Source: Mycobacterium mantenii (GTDB lineage: Bacteria > Actinomycetota > Actinomycetes > Mycobacteriales > Mycobacteriaceae). From it: DNA of 64,000 nt. The notes below the pieces were generated by a model. That model was not told the DNA's origin. It made no database searches and saw only the letters and a list, made by a program, of their open reading frames with translations. The position numbers were made by a program, and so were the translations under genes. Where the stretch lies: contig NZ_AP022590.1 in NCBI RefSeq assembly GCF_010731775.1, positions 3,534,001 through 3,598,000 of the forward strand, read 5' to 3'. Within the stretch, counting starts at the first letter, position 1, and each line of letters starts with the position of its first letter. Of this stretch, positions 56,416-64,000 are shown in pieces.

Positions 56416-57306
56416 ATGACCGAACCGGTTGCCAGCCGCGTGGCCGTCTACCTCGACTTCGACAACATCGTGATTTCCCGGTACGACCAGATTCACGGCC
56501 GCAATTCGTTCCAGCGGGACAAGGCCAAGGGGCTCGACCAGCACTCCGAACGGCTGGGACAGGCGACGGTCGACGTCGGCGCGATACTCGACTTCGCATC
56601 GTCGTTCGGGACCCTGGTGCTCACCCGCGCCTATGCGGACTGGTCGGCGGAGATCAACGCCGGGTATCGCGGACAGTTGGTGGGCCGCGCGGTCGATCTG
56701 GTGCAGTTGTTCCCGGCGGCGGCGTACGGCAAAAACGGAGCCGACATCCGGTTGGCGGTCGACGCGGTGGAGGACATGTTCCGGCTGCCCGACCTGACCC
56801 ACGTCGTGATCGTGGCGGGTGACTCCGACTACATCCCGTTGGCCCAGCGCTGCAAGAGGCTCGGCCGCTACGTGGTGGGCATCGGGGTGGCCGGCGCGTC
56901 GAGCCGGGCGCTCGCGGCGGCCTGCGACGAGTTCGTCATCTACGACGCGCTGCCGGGGGTTCCGGTTCCCGAACCGGCGCCGTCGGACGCGGGGGCGGCC
57001 GAGCCGAAGAAAAAGGCGGGCCGCAGCAAGCAGGCCAAGCGGGACGAGCCCGACGAGCAGACCGACCCGCAGGCCGCCGCCACCGCGCTGCTGACGCGTG
57101 CCCTGCGGATCGGCCTGGAGAAAGACGACGTCGACTGGCTACACAACTCGGCCGTGAAGGCACAAATGAAGCGGATGGACCCGTCGTTCAGCGAAAGATC
57201 GTTGGGTTTCCGGTCATTCAGCGATTTCCTGCGTTCGCGCGCCGATGCCGTCGAGTTGGACGAGACGTCGACGACGCGGACGGTGCGGCTGCGCGCGCCG
57301 GACTGA
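56416..57306 (+). CDS. NYN (PIN-like) nuclease domain with C-terminal OST-HTH/LOTUS domain
   Basis: 296 residues. The N-terminal NYN domain has VAVYLDFDNIVIS (Asp14, Asp16), NGADIRLAVDAVE and VIVAGDSDYIPLA (Asp136, Asp138), an acidic metal site as in LabA/limkain-b1-type RNases. A charged linker (EPKKKAGRSKQAKRDEP) leads to a C-terminal OST-HTH/LOTUS-like RNA-binding domain (LLTRALRIGLEKDDVDWLHN, then RSLGFRSFSDFLRSRAD). Expected to act on RNA in the cytosol; target unknown. Good ATG start in AGAGCATG. Confidence 0.9.
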   Translation: MTEPVASRVAVYLDFDNIVISRYDQIHGRNSFQRDKAKGLDQHSERLGQATVDVGAILDFASSFGTLVLTRAYADWSAEINAGYRGQLVGRAVDLVQLFPAAAYGKNGADIRLAVDAVEDMFRLPDLTHVVIVAGDSDYIPLAQRCKRLGRYVVGIGVAGASSRALAAACDEFVIYDALPGVPVPEPAPSDAGAAEPKKKAGRSKQAKRDEPDEQTDPQAAATALLTRALRIGLEKDDVDWLHNSAVKAQMKRMDPSFSERSLGFRSFSDFLRSRADAVELDETSTTRTVRLRAPD

Positions 57307-57458
57307 GCATCGCGGCGCGCCCGTCGCGGCAATGCATTGTTCAATCCGGTGTATGGCGATTGGGATCACCGGGAGCCCATATCGTTGACACTCTTACGCG
57401 CTGGCCATACATTGACTCAAAGTCGTCCGCAGCCGTCTGCGGAACCAAGGAGACCGTC

Positions 57459-58688
57459 ATGACCGTCGGTGCCGCTCCCCCAAGTCTTTTCGACGCCGAA
57501 CTGCCGGTGCTCACCTACGACGCCGAAGAGACGCCAGCGCAGGTCTACCCGCGGCTGCGGGAGGCGCAGCGCCAGGCACCGGTCGCGCTGGGACCGCACG
57601 GCCCCGAGGTGCTGTCCTACCACTTGGTCCGTTCTGTGCTCCGGGACCCCCGATTCCAGATCCCGCCCGGTATCAACCTGCTCGCCCAGGGCATCGCATC
57701 GGGCCCACTGTGGGACAAAGTGGCCAACAGTCTGTTGTGCCTGGAGGGCGACGCGCACCATCGGCTGCGCAGCCTGTGCTCCAGGGCGTTCACCCCCCGA
57801 ACGGTCGCGCGCCTGCACGACACCATGGTCGGCGTGCTGAACGAACTGGTCGATCGCGTGGCGGACGCGGGCCGCTGTGACGTCGTCACCGATATCGCGC
57901 GTCCCTACCCGGTGCCGATCATCTGTGCGCTGCTCGGCGCGCCCCGTGAGGACTGGCAACAGTTTTCGTTGTGGGCCGACGACGTGTTCAAGGCCTTCAG
58001 CTTCACCGTCGATCTGCGCGAAGTCGAGCCGGTCGTGATGCGCGCGTGGGACGAGCTCGACGGCTACGTCGACGAGATGGTCGCGCGCCGGCGGCGGAGT
58101 TTGACCGATGACCTGCTGTCCGACCTGATTCGCGCCGAGGACGAGGACGACCGCCTCGACCCCGCCGAGCTGCGCATGCTGGCGGGCGGCCTGCTGCTGG
58201 CGGGAACGGACACCACCCGCAACCAGGTGGCCGCCTCGGTGCACGTGCTGTGCGATCACCCCGAACAGTGGGAGCTGCTGCGGCAGCGGCCCGAGCTGGC
58301 GATGCGGGCCGTCGACGAGACCATGCGTCACTCACCGATCGCCTGCGGAACCCTGCGCCTGGTGGCCGAGGACGCCGAGCTGGACGGCTACTTATTCCCC
58401 GCCGGCACCGCGGTGTTGGTGAATACCTTTGCGGCCAACCGTGATCCGGTGGTGTACGACGACCCCGACCGCGTCGACATCACCCGCGAGGCGGCACCGC
58501 CCATCCTGACCTTCGGCGGCGGCGTGCATTACTGCCTGGGCGCCAACCTGGCCAGGCGTGAGATCGCCGAAGCGCTCAACGTCCTCGCACACCGGCTGCG
58601 CAACCCGCGAACGGCCGGGGCGGCGCCGTGGAAGCCGATGGTGAGCCTGAGCGGGCCGAAAAGCCTGCCCATCGAGTTCGACCGATAG
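57459..58688 (+). CDS. Cytochrome P450
   Basis: 409 residues from ATG (MTVGAAPPSLFDAELPVLTY) preceded by AAGGAGACC, so the longer in-frame start at 57360 is rejected. Helix I: GLLLAGTDTTRNQVAAS. ExxR: VDETMRHSPIACG. Heme loop: LTFGGGVHYCLGANLARREI. A soluble actinobacterial class I P450; the family cannot be fixed by eye. No adjacent redox partner. Substrate unknown. Confidence 0.93.
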   Translation: MTVGAAPPSLFDAELPVLTYDAEETPAQVYPRLREAQRQAPVALGPHGPEVLSYHLVRSVLRDPRFQIPPGINLLAQGIASGPLWDKVANSLLCLEGDAHHRLRSLCSRAFTPRTVARLHDTMVGVLNELVDRVADAGRCDVVTDIARPYPVPIICALLGAPREDWQQFSLWADDVFKAFSFTVDLREVEPVVMRAWDELDGYVDEMVARRRRSLTDDLLSDLIRAEDEDDRLDPAELRMLAGGLLLAGTDTTRNQVAASVHVLCDHPEQWELLRQRPELAMRAVDETMRHSPIACGTLRLVAEDAELDGYLFPAGTAVLVNTFAANRDPVVYDDPDRVDITREAAPPILTFGGGVHYCLGANLARREIAEALNVLAHRLRNPRTAGAAPWKPMVSLSGPKSLPIEFDR

Positions 58689-58802
58689 TTGCGTTGAGCG
58701 GGCAACGTCGGCCGTGTGACTAAGCCCGCTATGCGCCCAAGTCGCGGTCGCACCGGGGCGGCTTTACGCTGCTTGGTTACACGAACTTAACGGGGGTTCT
58801 CG

Positions 58803-60161
58803 ATGCCTGCAGCCTGGATGCATGCGGCGCGGCACTGCCTGTTCACCCACGGGCGTGCCGTGGTCGCGTCGGCTGCCTGCCTGGCCATGGCGTCCTGTTC
58901 GGAAACCGCGGCGCCGCCCGCGCTCACCCCGACCACCTCGACGGCCGCCTCGAAGACCAGCACCCGCGCGGTCGCCCCGCCCGCCCCGATCACCGGCCCG
59001 CTGGAGAAGGACTGGAAAAGTTACGGCGGCACGGCCTATTTCGGCTGTCCGGAGAGGTTTTCGACCAGCAAATCGGCGCTCGAGGACATCCGGCCGAAGA
59101 TCTTCGATCCGAAAACCGGACGGTACGTCGCGCCCGCCATCCCCACGGTTCCGGCCGGGCAGAACCTCACCGGCGGCATCTGCGCGCTGACCGGCACCGC
59201 CGACGACATGAAGGTCGTGTACCTCGTCATGACCGTCAAGCCGGCGCAGGGCCCCGCACCGGAAGTCACCACGACCACCGGCTACGTTTACGACTCCAAG
59301 TCGGGCCAGCAGGTGGCCACCAAGGAGCTGCAGCCGCCGGCCCCCGACCTGAAGCTGTCCGCACCCAAGGAATGGGGACTGTCCTCGACCGCCTCGGGTG
59401 TGGCGTGGCTGAACGCCTTCACAGACGGCCACGGTGCCGCGGCGCCCCGGACCGTCGTCCTGTCCGGCGGTGACCTGTCGATGATGTGGAACGATCCGCA
59501 ACCCGGCCGGGTCTGGCAGGACGTGCTCGCATTCCAGCGCAACACCGAGCCCGGCAAGACGTCTGGGGCGGAGCTGCGCCTGCCGAACGGGGAAGCGATC
59601 TACCAGGACAACGATGCGCAATCCGTCGACGCCGAATTGACCGACGGCCCAACCAAACTGGTGAAGATCACGCACTGGGATTCGTACAATCCTCCGGTGC
59701 TGTCGACGATGTTCTACGACCTCAACGCCAAATCCATCATCAAAATCGGCGATTCCGACCGGATCTCCGGGGGCGGGCTGACCGCGGCGCTGTCCGACGG
59801 CAAACTGTTCGTCGACGGCCACGGCTCGGACACCTCCCAGTTCGGCTTCGGCGTGTGGAACCTGCGCAGCCAACAGTGGGACTTCCAGAAGAACCGGGAC
59901 GACGCCAAGAAGCTGTCGATTTCCAAGCTGGCGTTTTTCGAAGACCACATCTACATCACCGGCACCGGCGGGACGTTCTCCGTAATCACCTTGCCCGCAA
60001 CGGATCCCGTCGCAACGACCTGGGCGCTGCGGCCTTTCGAGCGGATCTCCGGATGGACGCTGGTCTGCCGCGGTGAGACGGCGCCGGGCGCCAACGGCGA
60101 GTGCAAGGAAATCGTCATGGTGCAAGACCAGGACGGCCGCTACCCCGGGCCCTGGTCCTGA
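58803..60161 (+). CDS. Exported protein, possible lipoprotein, function unknown
   Basis: 452 residues. An N-terminal signal-like segment (HGRAVVASAACLAMASCSE) ends in a poor lipobox (MASC), then a Ser/Thr/Pro/Ala linker (TPTTSTAASKTSTRAVAPP). The remainder is beta-rich, with repeated short strands (ALSDGKLFVDGHGSD, FEDHIYITGTGGTFSVITLP), suggesting a beta-propeller-like fold. No enzyme motif recognised. An isolated gene between a P450 and two small membrane-protein genes. Confidence 0.75.
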   Translation: MPAAWMHAARHCLFTHGRAVVASAACLAMASCSETAAPPALTPTTSTAASKTSTRAVAPPAPITGPLEKDWKSYGGTAYFGCPERFSTSKSALEDIRPKIFDPKTGRYVAPAIPTVPAGQNLTGGICALTGTADDMKVVYLVMTVKPAQGPAPEVTTTTGYVYDSKSGQQVATKELQPPAPDLKLSAPKEWGLSSTASGVAWLNAFTDGHGAAAPRTVVLSGGDLSMMWNDPQPGRVWQDVLAFQRNTEPGKTSGAELRLPNGEAIYQDNDAQSVDAELTDGPTKLVKITHWDSYNPPVLSTMFYDLNAKSIIKIGDSDRISGGGLTAALSDGKLFVDGHGSDTSQFGFGVWNLRSQQWDFQKNRDDAKKLSISKLAFFEDHIYITGTGGTFSVITLPATDPVATTWALRPFERISGWTLVCRGETAPGANGECKEIVMVQDQDGRYPGPWS

Positions 60162-60217
60162 ACTGCGCCAGTTCGCGCTCACGCCTGGAGCTGGGTAGCG
60201 CCCAACGAGCCGAGTCG

Positions 60218-60439
60218 CTAGAAGAGGTGGGGGGTGGTCCTGTGATGTCGGTGATCGTAGTGCACGACCGCCGCGACCACGCCGCCCCCGAGGCAGACAC
60301 AGGACAGCAACGCGGCGGCCGCCACCAACGCCCAACCCGAGTGGCCGGTGCCGGCCGCGAACAGTGCCATCGGCAGCGCGGCGAACGCAAGGAGTGTCGA
60401 CAGCAGCCCCGTCCAGGCGGCGAATCTATTGAGTATCAT
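60218..60439 (-). CDS. Small two-helix membrane protein
   Basis: 73 residues with two hydrophobic helices (LLSTLLAFAALPMALFAAGT and WALVAAAALLSCVCLGGGVV) and a His-rich tail (HYDHRHHRTTPHLF). ATG overlaps the stop of the upstream small frame as ATGA. Function unknown. Confidence 0.65.
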   Translation of the reverse strand: MILNRFAAWTGLLSTLLAFAALPMALFAAGTGHSGWALVAAAALLSCVCLGGGVVAAVVHYDHRHHRTTPHLF

Positions 60440-60591
60440 GATTTAGTCTCCGTCCAGTCACGATCATCGTCCTTGTCATGACCGATCGGCAAGGTGCCAA
60501 GTACACCAAAGTCCTTGTCGAGTTGCGCCTCCGCCGTTGAGCCCTCGGGCGGCCAGGCGACCGCGAAGCCGTCGCGACGGCACCGCCGCAC
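60436..60591 (-). CDS. Possible small coding frame or relic upstream of the membrane protein
   Basis: A GTG-initiated frame of 51 codons reads VRRCRRDGFAVAWPPEGSTA and EAQLDKDFGVLGTLPIGHDK, ending DWTETKS. Composition and codon use look protein-like, and its TGA overlaps the next ATG (ATGA), as coupled genes do. No ribosome-binding site; a TGA lies 8 codons upstream in frame, so it may be the 3' end of a decayed gene. No family recognised. Confidence 0.4.
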   Translation of the reverse strand: MRRCRRDGFAVAWPPEGSTAEAQLDKDFGVLGTLPIGHDKDDDRDWTETKS

Positions 60592-60963
60592 TTTTCGCGC
60601 TCTATGTCGTCAAAGAGGAGCGCCTCGACCTGGGTGCCTGGCAACCGGCCCAGCAACCCCGAAACGAGCAGAAACCACGCAGCCACACGTCGAGCGAGAT
60701 GAATGTTATCCATTTGGCGCACAACACTTCTCGCGAAGATAACGCCATACGACGGTTCCGGCACCGATAACAGGCCAATCGATGCCGCCGGTGATCGGTT
60801 TGGGCAAAGAATTTCATGTCGTGTGCGCGACGGGATCCCTTGGCTTCCTTATGTTTTTAATAGCCCCACCAAAGCGCTGGCATCCGACGGTTGACTCACG
60901 CAGTACAAAGCTCAACAGCGCGCTCGTCCACGCCTACCCGGCGCACGACAGCCAATACGGCGT
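60592..60963. other. 372-bp stretch with no recognisable gene
   Basis: Lower GC than its surroundings. Short frames on both strands show no ribosome-binding sites or family motifs. Possibly degraded sequence. Confidence 0.5.
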
Positions 60964-62259
60964 TTAAGTCCAGCCCAGCGCCTGCGGGACCATGTAGAGA
61001 CCGAAGGCGATGGTCACGAAGCACAGCGCGCGGGTGACGTATTTGTGCACACCCCGCATGCGCCACTGTTCGGGCAGCGCCCTGGCTTCCAGCGCCAGCA
61101 GCAGGCCCAGCACGATGGGCAGCAGCAACGCGTTCATCACCTCGACGTCGACGGCCAGGTTGACCAGGTCGACACTGGCCAGCACCAGCACCGCGCCCAC
61201 GATGTGGGCGAGCCCGTAGGTGATGTAGAACTTGGCGGTGGCGCGATTGGGCCGCTCGTTGAGCGTGTGCTTCCAGCCGAACACCTCCGCGAGCCCCCAC
61301 GCCCCCGCCAGCGAGGCGACGATCGCGGCCACCAGCGCCGCGCCCAGCATGCCCAGGCCGAACAGCACCGTCCCGCCGACGTGGCCCAGGTAGGGCGTCA
61401 ACGATTGGGCGATCTGACCGACGGTTTCCAGTTCCGCCCCGTCGCCGTGCTTCCCGATCGTCGAGGCCATGGTGACCACCACCGCGATCATGATCAGCTG
61501 GGTCAGCACCGCGCCGAACGCCGTGTCGTAACGGGCCTGGCGAATCGTGCTCTCGGACAAGTGCTTATCGACCACCGCGCCCTGCTGGTAGAAGATCATC
61601 CACGGCATGATGACCGCGCCGACGTTGGCCGCGACCAACAGCAGGTACGACGAGTTCCCCAGCGGCATCGAGGACAGACCGTCCACGAGTGCCTTCGGGT
61701 CCGGCCGGGCCATCACCATGGCCACCAGGAACGCCAGTTCGGCCGCGCCGACGACCAGGCCGATGCGTTCGACGCGCCGGTAGCTGCCGGTCAGTGCCAG
61801 CGCCAGCAGCGCGACCGTTGCGACCGGAATGCTCACCCACCGCGAGACGCCGAAGAGTTCGCCCACCCCGGCGACGCCGGCGAATTCGGTCAGCAACGCC
61901 CCGATCGCCGAGGCGAACAAGGTGAATGCCGACAGCCACGCCCAGCCGCGCCCGAACCGCTCCCGGATCAGCGAACCGTGGCCGCGCTTGGTGACGATGC
62001 CCAGCCGCACGGTCATCTCCTGCACGACGTAGAGGACCGGCATCAGAATCAGCTGCGGCAGCACCATTCGGTAGCCCCACTGAGCGCCGGACTGCGACGC
62101 GGTGATCAGCGAACCCGCGTCGGTGTCGGCCAGCATCACCACCAGGCCGGGGCCCCACACCGACAGCAGTCCCCACCGCAGCCAGCGGCCACGCGTTCGC
62201 AGAGATACCGGCGGCGCGTCGAATCCGTCCGTCACCGGCTGCGCGGTTGTCTCGGTCAC
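60964..62259 (-). CDS. NRAMP-family divalent metal transporter, atypical motifs
   Basis: 431 residues with about 11 membrane helices. The first helix of NRAMP proteins carries DPGN; here it is LADTDAGSLITA (D45-T-D-A48). The sixth helix usually has MPH; here it is GAVIMPWMIFYQQ (M218-P-W220). The remaining family features (QEMTVRLGIVTKRGHGSLIR, FASAIGALLTEFAGVAGVGE) are present. The Asp and Met metal ligands are kept, but the Asn and the His of the canonical manganese/iron transporters are not, so metal choice and proton coupling may differ. Divergent from the molybdoenzyme relic. Confidence 0.9.
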   Translation of the reverse strand: MTETTAQPVTDGFDAPPVSLRTRGRWLRWGLLSVWGPGLVVMLADTDAGSLITASQSGAQWGYRMVLPQLILMPVLYVVQEMTVRLGIVTKRGHGSLIRERFGRGWAWLSAFTLFASAIGALLTEFAGVAGVGELFGVSRWVSIPVATVALLALALTGSYRRVERIGLVVGAAELAFLVAMVMARPDPKALVDGLSSMPLGNSSYLLLVAANVGAVIMPWMIFYQQGAVVDKHLSESTIRQARYDTAFGAVLTQLIMIAVVVTMASTIGKHGDGAELETVGQIAQSLTPYLGHVGGTVLFGLGMLGAALVAAIVASLAGAWGLAEVFGWKHTLNERPNRATAKFYITYGLAHIVGAVLVLASVDLVNLAVDVEVMNALLLPIVLGLLLALEARALPEQWRMRGVHKYVTRALCFVTIAFGLYMVPQALGWT

Positions 62260-62337
62260 CCCTAGCCCACTCCTTCGCTACGACCGCGGTCGTGCAACCC
62301 GATCCGCCACGAGGATAGCTAAGGCTCGCCTAAGCGC

Positions 62338-62754
62338 GGGCATTTTCCCGAAGAGCGCATTCGCCAACGGCATGGCCGCCTGGCGCCGCCGCTGCTGGTC
62401 GACCAGCTTGCGGCCCTGCAACCACCGGCGCCCCTGGTGATGGTGCCGCGTCGGCAGCGCCGAAAGCTCAACGGGCAGCTCGATTTTCTCGGCGAGGCCC
62501 CCGAGATCCTCGTTCATCCGGATGACGGTGCCGCCGCGGGAGTGATCGACGGCCAGAAGGTGACGGTGCGCAGCGCCAGCGGAGAGCTGACCGGAATCGC
62601 GAAGGTCGACGACGCCATTCGGCGCGGGGCGGTGTCGATCCCGCACGGCCACCACGTGGCCAACGTCAACCGCCTGACAAATAAGGACGACATCGACGTG
62701 GTGACCGGCATGGTGCGCTACTCCGGGATACCCGTCAGCCTGCACCCCGCCTAG
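62338..62754 (+). pseudogene. C-terminal relic of a molybdopterin oxidoreductase
   Basis: Encodes only the molybdopterin-dinucleotide-binding C-terminal domain: PLVMVPRRQRRKLNGQLDFL, PEILVHPDDGAAAGVIDGQK, VTVRSASGELTGIAKVDDAI, then IPHGHHVANVNRLTNKDDID, ending SLHPA. The frame is open back to about 62338 (HGRLAPPLLVDQLAAL), and an ATG at 62437 gives the shortest ORF, but the catalytic domains (600+ residues) are missing. Its left end abuts the upstream region of the divergent NRAMP gene, so a deletion probably removed the rest. Unlike the intact molybdoenzyme of this window, it has the classical PHGH motif. Confidence 0.8.
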
Positions 62755-62763
62755 ATCGGCCCC

Positions 62764-63264
62764 TCAATCAGCTTTGTCCGCAGCGCTTTTCGTTCCGGTG
62801 GCGACGAGCGCGGCGCAGATCGCCAGCACACCGGTGGCCACGGCCTCGGCGATCAATGCACTCGAGTTCACAAAGTCCCGGGCCGCCAGCCCGGACGCAC
62901 CCAACTCCTCCTTGGTGCCGCCGACCAGCACTGCCGGATACGCCAGGCACAAAACCGCGACGGCAAATGCGACCACTGCGCAGCCGCACGCGACGAGCCC
63001 CAGCCGGCGCACCCGCCTTGCGGCAAGCAACGCACCGGCGGCCGCGATCGCGGCGATCAGCACGATCCATCCCGGCGTGCTGTTCACCATGCCCGCAAGC
63101 ATGGGGCCATAGTGTTCGGCGTCCTCGCCGTCGTAGATGCCAAGGCCATTCCACCGGATGGGGAATCCCAAGTGGCTCAAGTCGATCCAGGGCAGAAATG
63201 TCAGCGCCGCGGACGCGATGGCCGCGACGACCGCCACTATGGTGATTACTTTGCTACGCAGCAT
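62764..63264 (-). CDS. Four-helix membrane protein of unknown function
   Basis: 166 residues from ATG (MLRSKVITIVAVVAAIASAA), with AAAGGAA directly upstream; the longer open frame to 63525 is not supported. Four membrane helices are predicted, at about 5-25, 62-82, 93-115 and 138-160. The extracytoplasmic loop after helix 1 contains WIDLSHLGFPIRWNGLGIYD. No family recognised. Confidence 0.7.
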   Translation of the reverse strand: MLRSKVITIVAVVAAIASAALTFLPWIDLSHLGFPIRWNGLGIYDGEDAEHYGPMLAGMVNSTPGWIVLIAAIAAAGALLAARRVRRLGLVACGCAVVAFAVAVLCLAYPAVLVGGTKEELGASGLAARDFVNSSALIAEAVATGVLAICAALVATGTKSAADKAD

Positions 63265-63397
63265 GTTTCCTTTCGATCGGCCCCGATCGGGGCTGACTCC
63301 TCGGCCATACAGGGTAGGCGGGGATGGATCGTTTCCGACACAGTGAGTTAACCGCGCCCAGGTCAGGGGTATCCATCCGGGCATGGGGTGGGTAACA

Positions 63398-64000
63398 ATG
63401 CATGCGGTCGCAATCTTCTCAGCTTTGCTTTCCGCATTCTGGGCTGCGGTGGGAATCGTCGTGCGGCAGCGGGCCACCCACCGCGTTCCCGGTGATGAGG
63501 CCATGTCCGCGACGATGGCGACCACGTTGGCCCGCGAACCGCTGTGGTGGGCGGGGACCTTTGCCGCCGTCGCCGGCTATGTGTTTCAGGCCGTGGCGTT
63601 GGCGCATGGATCCCTGCTGCTCGTCCAGCCGTTATTGGTGTCGTCGCTGCTGTTCGCGTTGCCGCTAAGTGCGGCGCTGTGCCACCAGCGCATCAGCCGG
63701 GTCCAGTGGGGCTGGGCAATGTTGCTGACGGCCGCGCTGGCGATCTTCCTGCTGGTGGGCCAGCCGCGCGAAGGCCACGGCCGTCCCCCGCTGCCGGCGT
63801 GGGCCCTGGCCCTGGCGATCACCGTGCCGTCGGTGATCGCGTGCGTCATCGCCGCCCACCGCGCCGCCGGACGGGTGCGCGCGTCGCTGCTGGGGGCCGC
63901 GGTGGCGGTCCTGCTCGGCATGATCGCCGTCGTCACCAAGGTCTGCACCCACCGCTACTCGGTCGGCGGCTGGCATGCGCTGCTGATCGTCCCCGCCCCG
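63398..64000 (+). CDS. DMT-superfamily transporter, C-terminus beyond window
   Basis: 201 codons seen from ATG (MHAVAIFSALLSAFWAAVGI); an in-frame ATG at 63383 is possible. At least six hydrophobic helices with the EamA/DMT pattern (GTFAAVAGYVFQAVALAHGS, LLLVQPLLVSSLLFALPLSA and ISRVQWGWAMLLTAALAIFL). It probably continues for a further 80-100 residues past the edge. Substrate unknown. Confidence 0.8.
   Translation, partial: MHAVAIFSALLSAFWAAVGIVVRQRATHRVPGDEAMSATMATTLAREPLWWAGTFAAVAGYVFQAVALAHGSLLLVQPLLVSSLLFALPLSAALCHQRISRVQWGWAMLLTAALAIFLLVGQPREGHGRPPLPAWALALAITVPSVIACVIAAHRAAGRVRASLLGAAVAVLLGMIAVVTKVCTHRYSVGGWHALLIVPAP

Overview
The window reads as chromosomal DNA from a slow-growing mycobacterium. 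It is very GC-rich, GTG starts are common, and it carries the mycolic acid methyltransferases MmaA1, MmaA3 and MmaA4, the FAS-II dehydratase genes hadABC, recBCD, F420-type (Ddn-like) proteins, many P450s and a REP13E12-type DUF222/HNH gene. From memory, the order over about 1-35 kb is that of the M. tuberculosis Rv0625c-Rv0650 segment, with local additions and losses. No database was searched; family names rest on motifs and remembered reference proteins.

Layout. (a) 1-5.4 kb, minus strand: GH38 alpha-mannosidase, a small SurA/PpiC-like protein and a ROK sugar kinase cut by the window edge. (b) 5.5-11.3 kb, plus: DinB-like protein, UbiB/ABC1 kinase-like protein, LipG, then mmaA1-mmaA3-mmaA4, with no mmaA2 in the cluster. 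(c) 11.4-13.4 kb: a two-gene DGPF/YCII plus ECF42-type sigma cassette lying between mmaA4 and rplA. (d) 13.4-18.1 kb, minus: tRNA-Thr, tRNA-Met, rpmG, hadA-hadB-hadC, tRNA-Trp, secE, nusG, rplK, rplA. (e) 18.2-26.3 kb: orphan VapB-like antitoxin, glyoxalase-II-like hydrolase, Rv0633c-like protein, EchA3, a molybdopterin oxidoreductase without Fe-S ligands and its coupled helical partner, cyanase, nitroreductase, and a solitary MmaA2-like methyltransferase. (f) 26.4-35.4 kb: coupled recC-recB-recD plus a DedA-type membrane protein. (g) 35.5-51.3 kb: DUF222/HNH gene, tandem SAM methyltransferases, a pseudokinase/flippase fusion, GH92 alpha-mannosidase, an lpqN relic, Ddn-like and PAS-ANTAR genes, galT-galK-Mut7C, and a FUSC transporter. 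(h) 51.4-58.7 kb: three P450s around a decayed MerR/FAD-monooxygenase locus, an alpha/beta hydrolase and an NYN-LOTUS protein. (i) 58.8-64 kb: exported protein, small membrane proteins, an atypical NRAMP transporter, the C-terminal relic of another molybdopterin oxidoreductase, a four-TM protein and a DMT transporter cut by the edge.

Functional themes are mycolate synthesis and modification (mmaA genes, hadABC), glycan and sugar use (GH38, GH92, ROK, galTK), translation and secretion (L1, L11, L33, NusG, SecE, three tRNAs), DNA processing (RecBCD), and lipid or xenobiotic oxidation (P450s). The most notable non-routine signals are these: a molybdoenzyme in which all four expected cluster cysteines are replaced while the Mo-ligand cysteine is kept; a deletion that removed the shared 5' ends of a divergent MerR/monooxygenase pair; a frameshifted 5'-truncated lpqN relic; a molybdoenzyme C-terminal relic upstream of a non-canonical NRAMP gene; and two strong dyads upstream of cynS.
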